Assembly: GCA_003566255.1 (NCBI GenBank)
Contig: PXEC01000066.1
Coordinates: forward strand, 1 to 22,115
Direction: 5' to 3'
Origin: Candidatus Peregrinibacteria bacterium
GTDB taxonomy: Bacteria > Patescibacteriota > Gracilibacteria > UBA1369 > LOWO2-01-FULL-3
DNA length: 22,115 bases
Made by a program: the position numbers and the translations under genes. The number at the start of each line of letters is the position of its first letter. The stretch's first letter is position 1. Positions 1 through 5,222 of the stretch are shown here, piece by piece. Below the pieces are notes generated by a model. The model worked only from the letters and a program-made list of their open reading frames with translations. It had not been told where the DNA came from and searched no databases.

Positions 1-59
1 ATTTGGGAGAACGAACGGAGCAATAGCGGAGTGAGTGAACCAGTTATTCATTGTTGTGT
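1..59. repeat. attC-like site S1 (right half, cut by window edge)
   Basis: Only the right half is present: the conserved TTTGGGAGA block, L arm CAGTTATTCAT (41-51), spacer T, R box GTTGTGT (53-59), followed by GATGT. Its first 55 bases match 1501-1555 of site S4 except at one base, and the two diverge immediately after GTT. Confidence 0.75.
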
Positions 60-553
60 GATGTGGCAAAAACAATTTACCAACTATAGCCTGGAATTAA
101 TTCTCCTCTTGCGTCTCCGCAAAAGTTATTTTTTATGTCTTCGTATCTTGACTGATCTTCTGTGGATAATTGCTCATTTGGCTGTGCGCTTGTGCCATAA
201 CAAATTACAAAACGCATATCATCATTTTCTTTGTGAATTTGTGCTCTCATGCGATCAAGCATAACAACAACTTCTGCTCTATTGACAGAGTTGCCCGGCC
301 CAAATGTGCCATCAGAATAGCCTTTTACAATGCCTGCAGTCATCATTCTTGTTAATGCCGAAGTATACCAATTGCCGGGCTCAACATCACTAAATTTGTT
401 GCTGGATTGCTCTGGATTCACAAGCGCAACAGCCACTTGAGTGAATGCCAGTATAAGAATACCTAAGATGAATCCTGAGATGTACTTTTTCATGTTATTG
501 TGATTAAAAAATAACTTATTTTGATAATAGTTGTTTTTGCCATTTCGCACAAC
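53..553 (-). mobile_element. Cassette body A (SLH protein copy 1)
   Basis: The body is bounded by inverted repeats 53-75 and 531-553, 20 of 23 positions complementary. The imperfections at positions 7 and 11 are G.T wobbles on the plus strand; position 10 is T opposite T. The gene stop begins two bases inside the left repeat, so the cassette is compact at that end. Confidence 0.75.
77..493 (-). CDS. Exported single-SLH-domain protein, copy 1
   Basis: This encodes a 138-residue protein with an N-terminal hydrophobic signal or anchor (about residues 5-25). One S-layer homology domain follows (about 34-85), including FSDV near its start, the core motif GYSDGTFGPGNSVNRAEVV, and then a tail with two cysteines that ends in PGYSW. 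SLH domains usually bind secondary cell-wall polymers, so a surface role is likely. A longer reading frame runs upstream to 619, but I chose ATG 491-493 because it starts the hydrophobic segment, the copy at 2839-3255 has the same 138-residue length from the same point, and the extension would run through site S2. No clear Shine-Dalgarno is visible. The protein is about 89% identical by eye to the other copy. Confidence 0.8.
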   Translation of the reverse strand: MKKYISGFILGILILAFTQVAVALVNPEQSSNKFSDVEPGNWYTSALTRMMTAGIVKGYSDGTFGPGNSVNRAEVVVMLDRMRAQIHKENDDMRFVICYGTSAQPNEQLSTEDQSRYEDIKNNFCGDARGELIPGYSW

Positions 554-689
554 GTCCGAGACTATGCAAAGTGCGAAGCGTGTAAAATGATAGCACGAAG
601 TGCTGAAACACGCAAGCATTTGGGCGAGGCTTCAGTGCGTGCAAAGCCGCACAAAGGAATGAAGCCGAGCTGCATAGTCTGTGTTGTGC
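547..689. repeat. attC-like site S2
   Basis: R box GCACAAC (547-553), spacer GTCC, L arm GAGACTATGCA (558-568), partner TGCATAGTCT (671-680), R box GTTGTGC (683-689). This is the longest site at 143 bp. The middle has extra hairpins, AGCAC/GTGCT and GGCTTCA/TGAAGCC. Both R boxes agree with the R box of the attI-like site at 5202-5208. Confidence 0.75.
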
Positions 690-805
690 GATGTGCGCAA
701 GGTCGAAAACTGTGTTTGCGCTTTTTTCGCTAAAATACCAAGGACTCAATTTCTTTTGCTCGAATGTTGAAAAATAAAAGACCTGATCAGCGCATTTCGT
801 ACAAC
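683..805. mobile_element. Cassette body B, no ORF
   Basis: This 123-bp body lies between sites S2 and S3, with terminal repeats 683-698 and 790-805 (13 of 16 complementary). I see no credible ORF. An AT-rich stretch and a weak GCGCAA/TTGCGC stem followed by T6 (about 694-726) could be a terminator or a small RNA, but neither is convincing. With the flanking sites this makes 494-968 a 475-bp gene-free stretch, all accounted for by cassette ends and two recombination sites. Confidence 0.6.
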
Positions 806-924
806 GTTCCGCAGTATGCGATGTTTGGCAGTGGTAAAATTTGCGACCAGCGGGAGCTTGCCACTGCCAAATATGGGTGTAGCGACGAGGTACGAGGAGC
901 GGAACCGCATACTGCGTGTTATGT
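799..924. repeat. attC-like site S3
   Basis: R box GTACAAC (799-805), spacer GTTC, L arm CGCAGTATGCG (810-820) pairing perfectly with CGCATACTGCG (906-916), T, R box GTTATGT (918-924). An inner perfect stem TTTGGCAGTGG (824-834) pairs with 861-871, followed by the conserved TATGGG block. Confidence 0.8.
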
Positions 925-1437
925 GATGTAGTCAGAAATTTCTCTTCCTTGTTATTTTTTTTGGCAATTTATTTCGTTTCTGTTGCTTTTGGATCAGGCC
1001 CATACTTATTATCGCCTTTGGTTCCGTCGGTGACTGCTAGAATCAAATTATAGATTGGTATTAAAAGAAACCATCCACTTTTGTTTACATCGTGCATTCT
1101 ACGAACACCTACGGCAATAGACGGAATCAATATGGCTAACTGATAAATACCAGCTAAAACACTATCATCTGTTTCGGAAGCAATTCCCATTATCCCTTCA
1201 ATGAAACCAAGACCAAAGGCGATAATAAGATTGAACAGGAAGAAATACCAATATTCCGCCCTACGAGCACGACCACTGAATACAGCGTACTTTTTTAATA
1301 CTGTGAAATAGTAATTCATAGTTATCCTTTGTTAAAATTAAATTTTGTACATTTTATCACAAGCTATGTTCGACCTGAAATAAATTGCCAAAAAAATCTA
1401 AAAAATAATAAAGAAATTTCTGACTATTTCACATAAT
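918..1437 (-). mobile_element. Cassette body C (DUF805 gene)
   Basis: Terminal inverted repeats 918-943 and 1412-1437 are complementary at 23 of 26 positions, one of the longest in the array. Positions 1 and 11 are G.T wobbles on the plus strand and position 10 is T opposite T. Confidence 0.75.
969..1319 (-). CDS. DUF805 family inner-membrane protein
   Basis: This encodes a 116-residue membrane protein of the DUF805 family, a small group of unknown function that is common in phage and accessory loci. Visible family hallmarks are SGRARRAEYW (15-24), RRMHDVNKSGW (73-83) and the C-terminal GDNKYGPDP (102-110). Three hydrophobic segments lie at about 24-45, 56-72 and 82-97. The start at ATG 1317-1319 is supported by AAAGGA five bases upstream, the best ribosome binding site in the array. 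It is the only gene of its cassette. The length is normal for the family. A biochemical role cannot be assigned from sequence. Confidence 0.88.
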   Translation of the reverse strand: MNYYFTVLKKYAVFSGRARRAEYWYFFLFNLIIAFGLGFIEGIMGIASETDDSVLAGIYQLAILIPSIAVGVRRMHDVNKSGWFLLIPIYNLILAVTDGTKGDNKYGPDPKATETK

Positions 1438-1559
1438 GTCCATGAATAACTGAAGTTTGGTGGTGGTATAATTTGGAGCGAAGCGACATACCGCCGCCAA
1501 ATTTGGGAGAACGAACGGAGCGATAGCGGAGTGAGTGAACCAGTTATTCATTGTTAGCT
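1431..1559. repeat. attC-like site S4
   Basis: R box ACATAAT (1431-1437, final T instead of C), spacer GTCC, perfect 11-bp L arm ATGAATAACTG (1442-1452) with CAGTTATTCAT (1541-1551), T, R box GTTAGCT (1553-1559). The inner stem 1456-1469 pairs with 1488-1501 over 14 bp with two T.G wobbles on the plus strand. Confidence 0.8.
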
Positions 1560-1612
1560 GATGTAACGACAATTTTATTCGGCAATAGCCGAAAAAGCGG
1601 GACAAATTTTGT

Positions 1613-2074
1613 TTAATTAAGCATTTTCTCCATGACATAAATACGAACTTTTTTGCCTTCAATATCATGAAAATCTTCTTTTATTACTTTATAACCATTT
1701 TTTGTGTAGAAATTTTTTGCGGTGATGGTTGATTTGATAAGTATTTTTTTACAGCCTTGTTGTTCTAGCGAGTCTTCGGCCTTTTTTAGTAAGCGAGAAC
1801 CAATACCTTTTCCTACATGATCTTTATGTATGTATAAACCTCCAATTTCGCAATTAAAATCATGATCGCAGAATCCAATAATTTTGCTGTCTTTTATTGC
1901 TACCCATCTTCTGCATTTATTTGCACTTGTTCGATAACGTTCGGCTTTGGTTCGAGCGGACCAGACTCTAATAATGTCTTCGGAATAATCTTTTGAGTTT
2001 ATATTGCGAATTGTTGATCTATGAAGACGAGCTATTCCAGCATAATCTTCATCTTTTGCTAATCGGATTTTCAT
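1613..2074 (-). CDS. GNAT family N-acetyltransferase
   Basis: This encodes a 153-residue acetyltransferase of the GNAT fold, which transfers an acetyl group from acetyl-CoA to an amine. The CoA-binding motif A is visible as HVGKGIGSRL (86-95), preceded by the beta strand GGLYIHKD. The C-terminal NFYTKNGYKV (121-130) is the typical motif B end. The length is normal for a stand-alone GNAT domain and there is no signal peptide, so it is probably cytoplasmic. The substrate cannot be told. GNATs are frequent integron cargo, which suits the context. The start ATG at 2072-2074 gives the usual MKIRLA opening; the ribosome binding site is weak. Confidence 0.9.
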   Translation of the reverse strand: MKIRLAKDEDYAGIARLHRSTIRNINSKDYSEDIIRVWSARTKAERYRTSANKCRRWVAIKDSKIIGFCDHDFNCEIGGLYIHKDHVGKGIGSRLLKKAEDSLEQQGCKKILIKSTITAKNFYTKNGYKVIKEDFHDIEGKKVRIYVMEKMLN

Positions 2075-2111
2075 ATTGCTTAGAGCTTAAAAAAAATTTG
2101 TCCTGCTTTCA

Positions 2112-2131
2112 ATTGCTCCGCTAGGAGCAAT
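2112..2131. other. Perfect 8-bp hairpin in leader of GNAT cassette
   Basis: ATTGCTCC and GGAGCAAT pair around the loop GCTA. It lies in the 5' leader of the GNAT gene (minus strand), directly inside the right terminal repeat. It could affect translation or be a terminator for plus-strand transcripts; no T-run follows closely. Confidence 0.4.
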
Positions 2132-2150
2132 ATAAAATTGTTGTTATTTC

Positions 2151-2245
2151 GGCTAACATCAGGATTTAGAGAAGTTTTCGGAACGAAGTGGAGAAAATTT
2201 GGGAGAGCGAAGTGCAACGAGTGAACCTCTAAATCCTTGTTAAAT
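2151..2245. repeat. attC-like site S5 (short form)
   Basis: R box GGCTAAC (2151-2157), spacer ATC, perfect 11-bp L arm AGGATTTAGAG (2161-2171) with CTCTAAATCCT (2227-2237), T, R box GTTAAAT (2239-2245). At 95 bp it is the shortest site because the inner stem is reduced to TTTTC/GAAAA. Confidence 0.75.
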
Positions 2246-2703
2246 GAGGTGAGGAGCGATAGCGACGAAAGTGCAACGTCCCTTGAGTTATCTGAGTTGG
2301 CGTTAATTAATTATCTTTTGAATTATGAACACAATTATTCCCCAAACAACGTATGCAATTAAGAAACTGTAAATCAAATTTAATTTATTCAATAGAAAAT
2401 ACATTATTATTAAAAATATTAATGTTGGAATAATAAAATAAATTGCTGAAAGAATTAATTGTTGAGTTGTTTGTAAATTTGTTTCATATTTAACGAATAT
2501 TATTGATAGAGTAGTGATTATTGGAGCAACAGCTATAATTCCTCCCCATTTTGGGTGAATGTGATTTGCTAATAATGTAATTCCTAAAATTACACTTCCT
2601 CCAATAATAAACTTCAAAATTAAATATAATGTGTTCATAATTTATTCAAATTTTCTATTAATTAAATAGTTTTCTGTAGCCGACTCATATAATTTCATTT
2701 AAT
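2239..2703 (-). mobile_element. Cassette body E, with nested terminal repeats
   Basis: The outer repeat 2239-2250 pairs with 2692-2703 (9 of 12, the rest G.T wobbles). A second, inner pair 2288-2301 with 2679-2692 is complementary at 12 of 14. About 40 bp (2246-2286) separates outer and inner repeats on the left only, and contains GCAACGTCC, an R-box-plus-spacer signature. The cassette therefore looks composite. Confidence 0.6.
2303..2638 (-). CDS. Small four-helix membrane protein (GlpM/DUF3147-like)
   Basis: This encodes a 111-residue, very hydrophobic protein with four predicted membrane helices at about 4-24, 33-50, 60-85 and 88-108. The arrangement, including GGIIAVAPIITTLSI in helix 2, resembles the GlpM/DUF3147 family of small inner-membrane proteins of unknown function, but I make that match from memory and hold it loosely. 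There are few charged residues outside the loop KYETNLQTTQQ. The coding sequence is the most AT-rich in the array, with many ATT and AAT codons, which hints at a separate origin from its neighbours. The start at 2636-2638 has no clear Shine-Dalgarno. Confidence 0.7.
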   Translation of the reverse strand: MNTLYLILKFIIGGSVILGITLLANHIHPKWGGIIAVAPIITTLSIIFVKYETNLQTTQQLILSAIYFIIPTLIFLIIMYFLLNKLNLIYSFLIAYVVWGIIVFIIQKIIN

Positions 2704-2821
2704 GTCCGAGACTAGGCGATGTTTGACGGGTGTAAAATCCGCCGAAAGGCGTACACCCGTCAAATATGGGAGAATGAGTGGAACGAAGTGAAGCGAATGA
2801 ACCGCATAGTCTCTGTTGTGT
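2697..2821. repeat. attC-like site S6
   Basis: R box ATTTAAT (2697-2703), spacer GTCC, L arm GAGACTAGGCG (2708-2718) with CGCATAGTCTC (2803-2813, one G-A mismatch), T, R box GTTGTGT (2815-2821). The inner perfect 13-bp stem TTTGACGGGTGTA (2722-2734) pairs with 2752-2764, capped by GCCGAAAGGC. Confidence 0.8.
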
Positions 2822-3315
2822 GATGTGGCAAAAACAATTTACCAACTATAGCCGGGAATTAATTCTCCTTTTGCATCACCGCAGAAGTTATTTTTTATAT
2901 CTTCATATCTTGCTTGATCTTCTGTGGATAATTGCTCACTTGGCTGTGCGCTTGTGCCGTAACAAATCACAAAACGTATGTCATCATTGTCTTTGTGAAT
3001 TTGTGCTCTCATGCGATCAAGCATTACAACAACTTCGGCTCTATTAACAGAGTTGCCCGGCCCAAATGTGCCATCGGAATAGCCTTTTATAATGCCTGCG
3101 GTCATCATCCTTGTTAAGGATGAAGTATACCAATCGCCAGGCTTAACATCACTAAATTGGTTACTGGATTCATCTGGATTCACAAGCGCAACAGCCACTT
3201 GTGTGAATGCCACCATTAGAACACCTAAGATGAATCCTGAGATGTACTTTTTCATTTTATTGTGGTTAAAAAATAACTTATTTTGATAATAGTTGTTTTT
3301 GCCATTTCGTACAAC
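2815..3315 (-). mobile_element. Cassette body F (SLH protein copy 2)
   Basis: Terminal inverted repeats 2815-2837 and 3293-3315 are complementary at 19 of 23; the mismatches at 6, 7 and 11 are G.T wobbles on the plus strand. The body is collinear with cassette A from GTT at one end through the spacer GTCC at the other. Confidence 0.75.
2839..3255 (-). CDS. Exported single-SLH-domain protein, copy 2
   Basis: This encodes a 138-residue protein, a paralogue of 77-493 with about 15 substitutions, most conservative (E/D, I/V, S/A, K/R). It has the same N-terminal hydrophobic segment, one SLH domain with KGYSDGTFGPGNSVNRAE, and the same cysteine-containing tail ending PGYSW. Conservative changes and equal length imply both copies have been kept under selection. 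A longer in-frame extension reaches 3459, but it crosses site S7, so I use ATG 3253-3255. Similarity to cassette A extends outside the coding region to both cassette ends, showing duplication of a whole cassette body. Likely location is the cell surface. Confidence 0.8.
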   Translation of the reverse strand: MKKYISGFILGVLMVAFTQVAVALVNPDESSNQFSDVKPGDWYTSSLTRMMTAGIIKGYSDGTFGPGNSVNRAEVVVMLDRMRAQIHKDNDDIRFVICYGTSAQPSEQLSTEDQARYEDIKNNFCGDAKGELIPGYSW

Positions 3316-3431
3316 GTCCAAGACTATGAGAAGTTGGACAGGTGTATAATATGCCGAAGGCGTACACCTGTCCAATTTGGGTGAACGACTGACCGAAGGG
3401 AAGGAAGTGAACCTCATAGTCTCTGTTAGCT
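3309..3431. repeat. attC-like site S7
   Basis: R box GTACAAC (3309-3315), spacer GTCC, L arm AAGACTATGAG (3320-3330) with CTCATAGTCTC (3413-3423), T, R box GTTAGCT (3425-3431). The inner perfect 13-bp stem TTGGACAGGTGTA (3334-3346) pairs with 3363-3375. Its core is nearly identical to S8. Confidence 0.8.
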
Positions 3432-4091
3432 GATGTTGGGCTGTTTTTTTAGAAATCAATTGATTCTAGCATTTCATCAAGTGAGCTTTCCCAGTTTTTG
3501 AAGGCGGTAATTACAAACACGTTGCCTTCATGCTCAAAAACAACTTCTGTTTTTTCAGATCCACAAGGCGGAAGGTGTTCCGTAATGTCGCCAGACCTCT
3601 TTGTCGCCGAAATGCCATCAACTGTTGTTTGTACAGTGTCGCCACTAATTCTAAATTCAAGATCATTGAGTTCTTGTTCTAAAGTGGCTGTACTGACAAA
3701 AATATCGACAGCGGGACAGCTTTCTCCGATTGCAGTCATACGAATTAAATCACTTTCATCCCCTGTTGCTCCACTTCTGCTTCGTGATTCGGCGACACTG
3801 TACTTTTCAGGATCATAGTTAAAAGAGAAACCATATTTATCATTTTTATACGTTGTTTCGGATATGGTTTCTACTGGCGTTGTAGTTTCATTTGTTTCAA
3901 CTTCTGAAACACTTTCATTAGAAGTAGGCGACAAGGAGGTTGTGTACCAGTAAATTCCTCCGCCGACTATTAGTGCGGTGATTACCGCCGTTACGATAAC
4001 TGTAGTAGTTTTGTTCATACTTTTTGTGGGTTAATTACTAAATGGATTATATGTTAGATGAAGGATTAAAAACAGCCCAATTTCAGCTAAC
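3425..4091 (-). mobile_element. Cassette body G (PsbP-like protein)
   Basis: Terminal inverted repeats 3425-3448 and 4068-4091 are complementary at 22 of 24 positions, the best in the array. The only exceptions are positions 10-11. The left repeat abuts the gene stop codon at 3449. Confidence 0.78.
3449..4018 (-). CDS. Membrane-anchored PsbP-like protein
   Basis: This encodes a 189-residue protein. Residues 6-25 form a single membrane anchor (VIVTAVITALIVGGGIYWY), then a Ser/Thr/Glu-rich linker (27-56). A compact domain (57-189) opens with YKNDKYGFSFNYDPEKY, the opening typical of PsbP-like or DUF4367-like exported domains in Patescibacteria. Two cysteines (101 and 152) could form a disulfide outside the cell. 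The likely location is anchored with the C-terminal domain outside. The function is unknown. The N-terminal anchor is clearly related to that of 4222-4902, although the rest differs. The start at 4016-4018 is the only one that includes the whole anchor. Confidence 0.8.
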   Translation of the reverse strand: MNKTTTVIVTAVITALIVGGGIYWYTTSLSPTSNESVSEVETNETTTPVETISETTYKNDKYGFSFNYDPEKYSVAESRSRSGATGDESDLIRMTAIGESCPAVDIFVSTATLEQELNDLEFRISGDTVQTTVDGISATKRSGDITEHLPPCGSEKTEVVFEHEGNVFVITAFKNWESSLDEMLESIDF

Positions 4092-4206
4092 GTCTGAGAC
4101 TATGAGAAGTTGGACAGGTGTATAATGTGCCGAAGGCATACACCTGTCCAACTTGGGAGAACGACTGAGCAAAGCGAAGGAGTGAACCTCATAGTCTCTG
4201 TTGTCT
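4085..4206. repeat. attC-like site S8
   Basis: R box AGCTAAC (4085-4091), spacer GTCT, perfect L arm GAGACTATGAG (4096-4106) with CTCATAGTCTC (4188-4198), T, R box GTTGTCT (4200-4206). The inner stem 4110-4122 pairs perfectly with 4139-4151. Confidence 0.8.
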
Positions 4207-4982
4207 GATGTTGCGCTGATCTTAGAATCCCATTTCTGCTTCACATTCTTTTTGTTCATCTTTGCCTTTTTGTACCTGATAGCCAGGAACAGTATATGGC
4301 CTCAGTGTACTTGGATTTTCTACGTCTAGGTAGCCGAAGTCATTCCAATCTGCCCAAACTGAAAAGCATGGGCCAGGGGAATTATCAATAAGATCATACA
4401 TGACAATAAGTTTTGAGTCTTCAATACCCATTGTTCTCAAAATACGATTTTCATGTTCTTCGTAGAGTTTCGATAATTCACCGGTTTTGATGTTGTAAGA
4501 ATAGATTTTGTTAGTGCTTTTCATGTTTGGCCATTCTCCGGTTGTATCTCCGCTGGTTGAGACGAAAATTATGTCGTCATCTGCTGGAGATTCTGGAGCA
4601 TAGAAACTTTCCATAACTTCGCCTGTTTTTGTTTTAATCGCGGATGTAAAGGATTCCCATTGCGGACTACCATAACTGTAGCCTTGTTCGATTGTTGCCG
4701 TGGTTGTTTTCGTCTCAACCACTTCTTCTGGTTCTTCTGGTTTAGTGGTTTGGGCAGATTGGGTATCTGCAACTTCTTCCGTTGGAGTTTGTAGAGTGAC
4801 TTTTGTGCTCTGCCACCAGTACATACCGCCTCCAACTACGATTGCGGTAATGACCACCGTTAAGACGATTGGCCATATACTGTTCCGATTTTGTTCATTC
4901 ATAGTTTTTAAGTTAATGAATAAGTTTAAGTATTTAAAATTTGCTTATTTGTAGTATACAGATCAGTGCAATTTCAGACAAC
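4200..4982 (-). mobile_element. Cassette body H
   Basis: Terminal inverted repeats 4200-4222 and 4960-4982 are complementary at 20 of 23; positions 11 and 16 are G.T wobbles on the plus strand, position 10 is T opposite T. The gene stop codon begins within the last base of the left repeat. Confidence 0.75.
4222..4902 (-). CDS. Membrane-anchored exported protein, unknown function
   Basis: This encodes a 226-residue protein that I do not recognise beyond its architecture. A short polar N-terminus is followed by a single membrane helix (about 10-30, IVLTVVITAIVVGGGMYWW), a Thr/Glu-rich linker (35-70) and a domain (72-226) with repeated short beta-like segments such as KIYSYNIKTGELSKLYEE. That last pattern resembles a blade of a beta-propeller, but only one or two blades would fit. 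Two cysteines near the end (about 179 and 220) may pair. The anchor is homologous to that of the neighbouring cassette gene 3449-4018. It is the gene nearest the recombinase. The start at 4900-4902 keeps the anchor intact. Confidence 0.75.
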   Translation of the reverse strand: MNEQNRNSIWPIVLTVVITAIVVGGGMYWWQSTKVTLQTPTEEVADTQSAQTTKPEEPEEVVETKTTTATIEQGYSYGSPQWESFTSAIKTKTGEVMESFYAPESPADDDIIFVSTSGDTTGEWPNMKSTNKIYSYNIKTGELSKLYEEHENRILRTMGIEDSKLIVMYDLIDNSPGPCFSVWADWNDFGYLDVENPSTLRPYTVPGYQVQKGKDEQKECEAEMGF

Positions 4983-5105
4983 GCCAAGTTTAAGCGATGT
5001 TTTCTGCTGGTATAATACAACGCCGACAGGCGTTTTGCCAGCTGAAAATATGGGAGAAGAGAGGAAGCACAGCGACCGAACGGAACCGCATATTCTTTGT
5101 TGTGA
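4976..5105. repeat. attC-like site S9 (recombinase-proximal, degenerate L arm)
   Basis: R box AGACAAC (4976-4982), L arm AAGTTTAAGCG (4986-4996) with CGCATATTCTT (5087-5097), which pairs at only 8 of 11 positions, T, R box GTTGTGA (5099-5105). The inner stem 5000-5010 with 5038-5048 has one mismatch and is capped by CGCC/GGCG. It is the least regular site. Confidence 0.7.
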
Positions 5106-5208
5106 GCTGTAGCCCGAGAACAGAAAATCCCTTAATTTGCGCTAAAACTTTTTAGCGTCATTTATTTGTTTTAACATCTTGGATTTTATTCGCGCTATGG
5201 CGCACAAC
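5099..5208. mobile_element. Cassette body I, no ORF, next to attI-like site
   Basis: The repeat starting at 5099 is complementary to the one ending at 5208 (15 of 19 positions). The non-pairing positions include 10 and 11, as in the other cassettes. No ORF is present. A perfect 7-bp hairpin CGCTAAA/TTTAGCG lies at 5140-5157. The whole gene-free stretch 4903-5327 is explained by the end of cassette H, site S9, this body, the attI-like site and the recombinase leader. Confidence 0.6.
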
Positions 5209-5222
5209 TAGTGCTTGTGCGA
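5201..5222 (-). other. attI-like simple recombination site
   Basis: Arms CGCACAA (5201-5207) and TTGTGCG (5215-5221) flank a 7-bp centre CTAGTGC, the shape of a tyrosine recombinase core site. On the minus strand it ends with GTTGTGCG, identical to R boxes of site S2, so crossover at G/TT would point leftward into the array. There are no L arms or large stem, unlike S1-S9. Position and form fit an integron attI; this is inference. Confidence 0.6.

Larger units (their letters stand above)
1553..2157 (-). mobile_element. Cassette body D (GNAT gene)
   Basis: Terminal inverted repeats 1553-1578 and 2132-2157 are complementary at 22 of 26 positions. The mismatches at 7, 11 and 16 are all G.T wobbles on the plus strand. 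Confidence 0.75.
1..5222 (-). mobile_element. Integron-like gene cassette array
   Basis: Nine structured repeat sites alternate with nine cassette bodies, and a candidate attI lies at the recombinase-proximal end. All seven cassette genes read leftward, away from a divergently transcribed tyrosine recombinase at 5328-6182. The paired ends GTTRNNY and RNNYAAC match across each body rather than across each site. That is the pattern expected when a circular cassette is opened at its R box: the start of a cassette is complementary to the R'' of its own attC. The array continues past the left edge of the window. The integron assignment is inferred from architecture; site details differ from textbook attC (spacers of 4 and 1 nt, extra terminal inverted repeats). 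Confidence 0.8.

Noticed and set aside
77..619. Longer start for the SLH cassette proteins
   Set aside because: The extension runs through an attC-like site, is not conserved between the two copies, and would bury the signal segment.
694..726. Rho-independent terminator in cassette B
   Set aside because: The stem GCGCAA/TTGCGC is short with a loop of about 14 nt; the T-run alone is not enough.
516..749. Reading frame across site S2 on the minus strand
   Set aside because: It lies within the structured repeat and has no family features; composition follows the stem-loops.
1..5105. Repeats as a CRISPR array
   Set aside because: Repeat units are 95-143 bp, structured and unequal, and intervals hold genes of different lengths; no short constant repeats or cas genes.
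1..5105. Repeats as MITE or REP insertions between ordinary genes
   Set aside because: The matching ends flank the gene bodies, not the repeats, and there are no target duplications next to each repeat. The pattern fits cassettes better.
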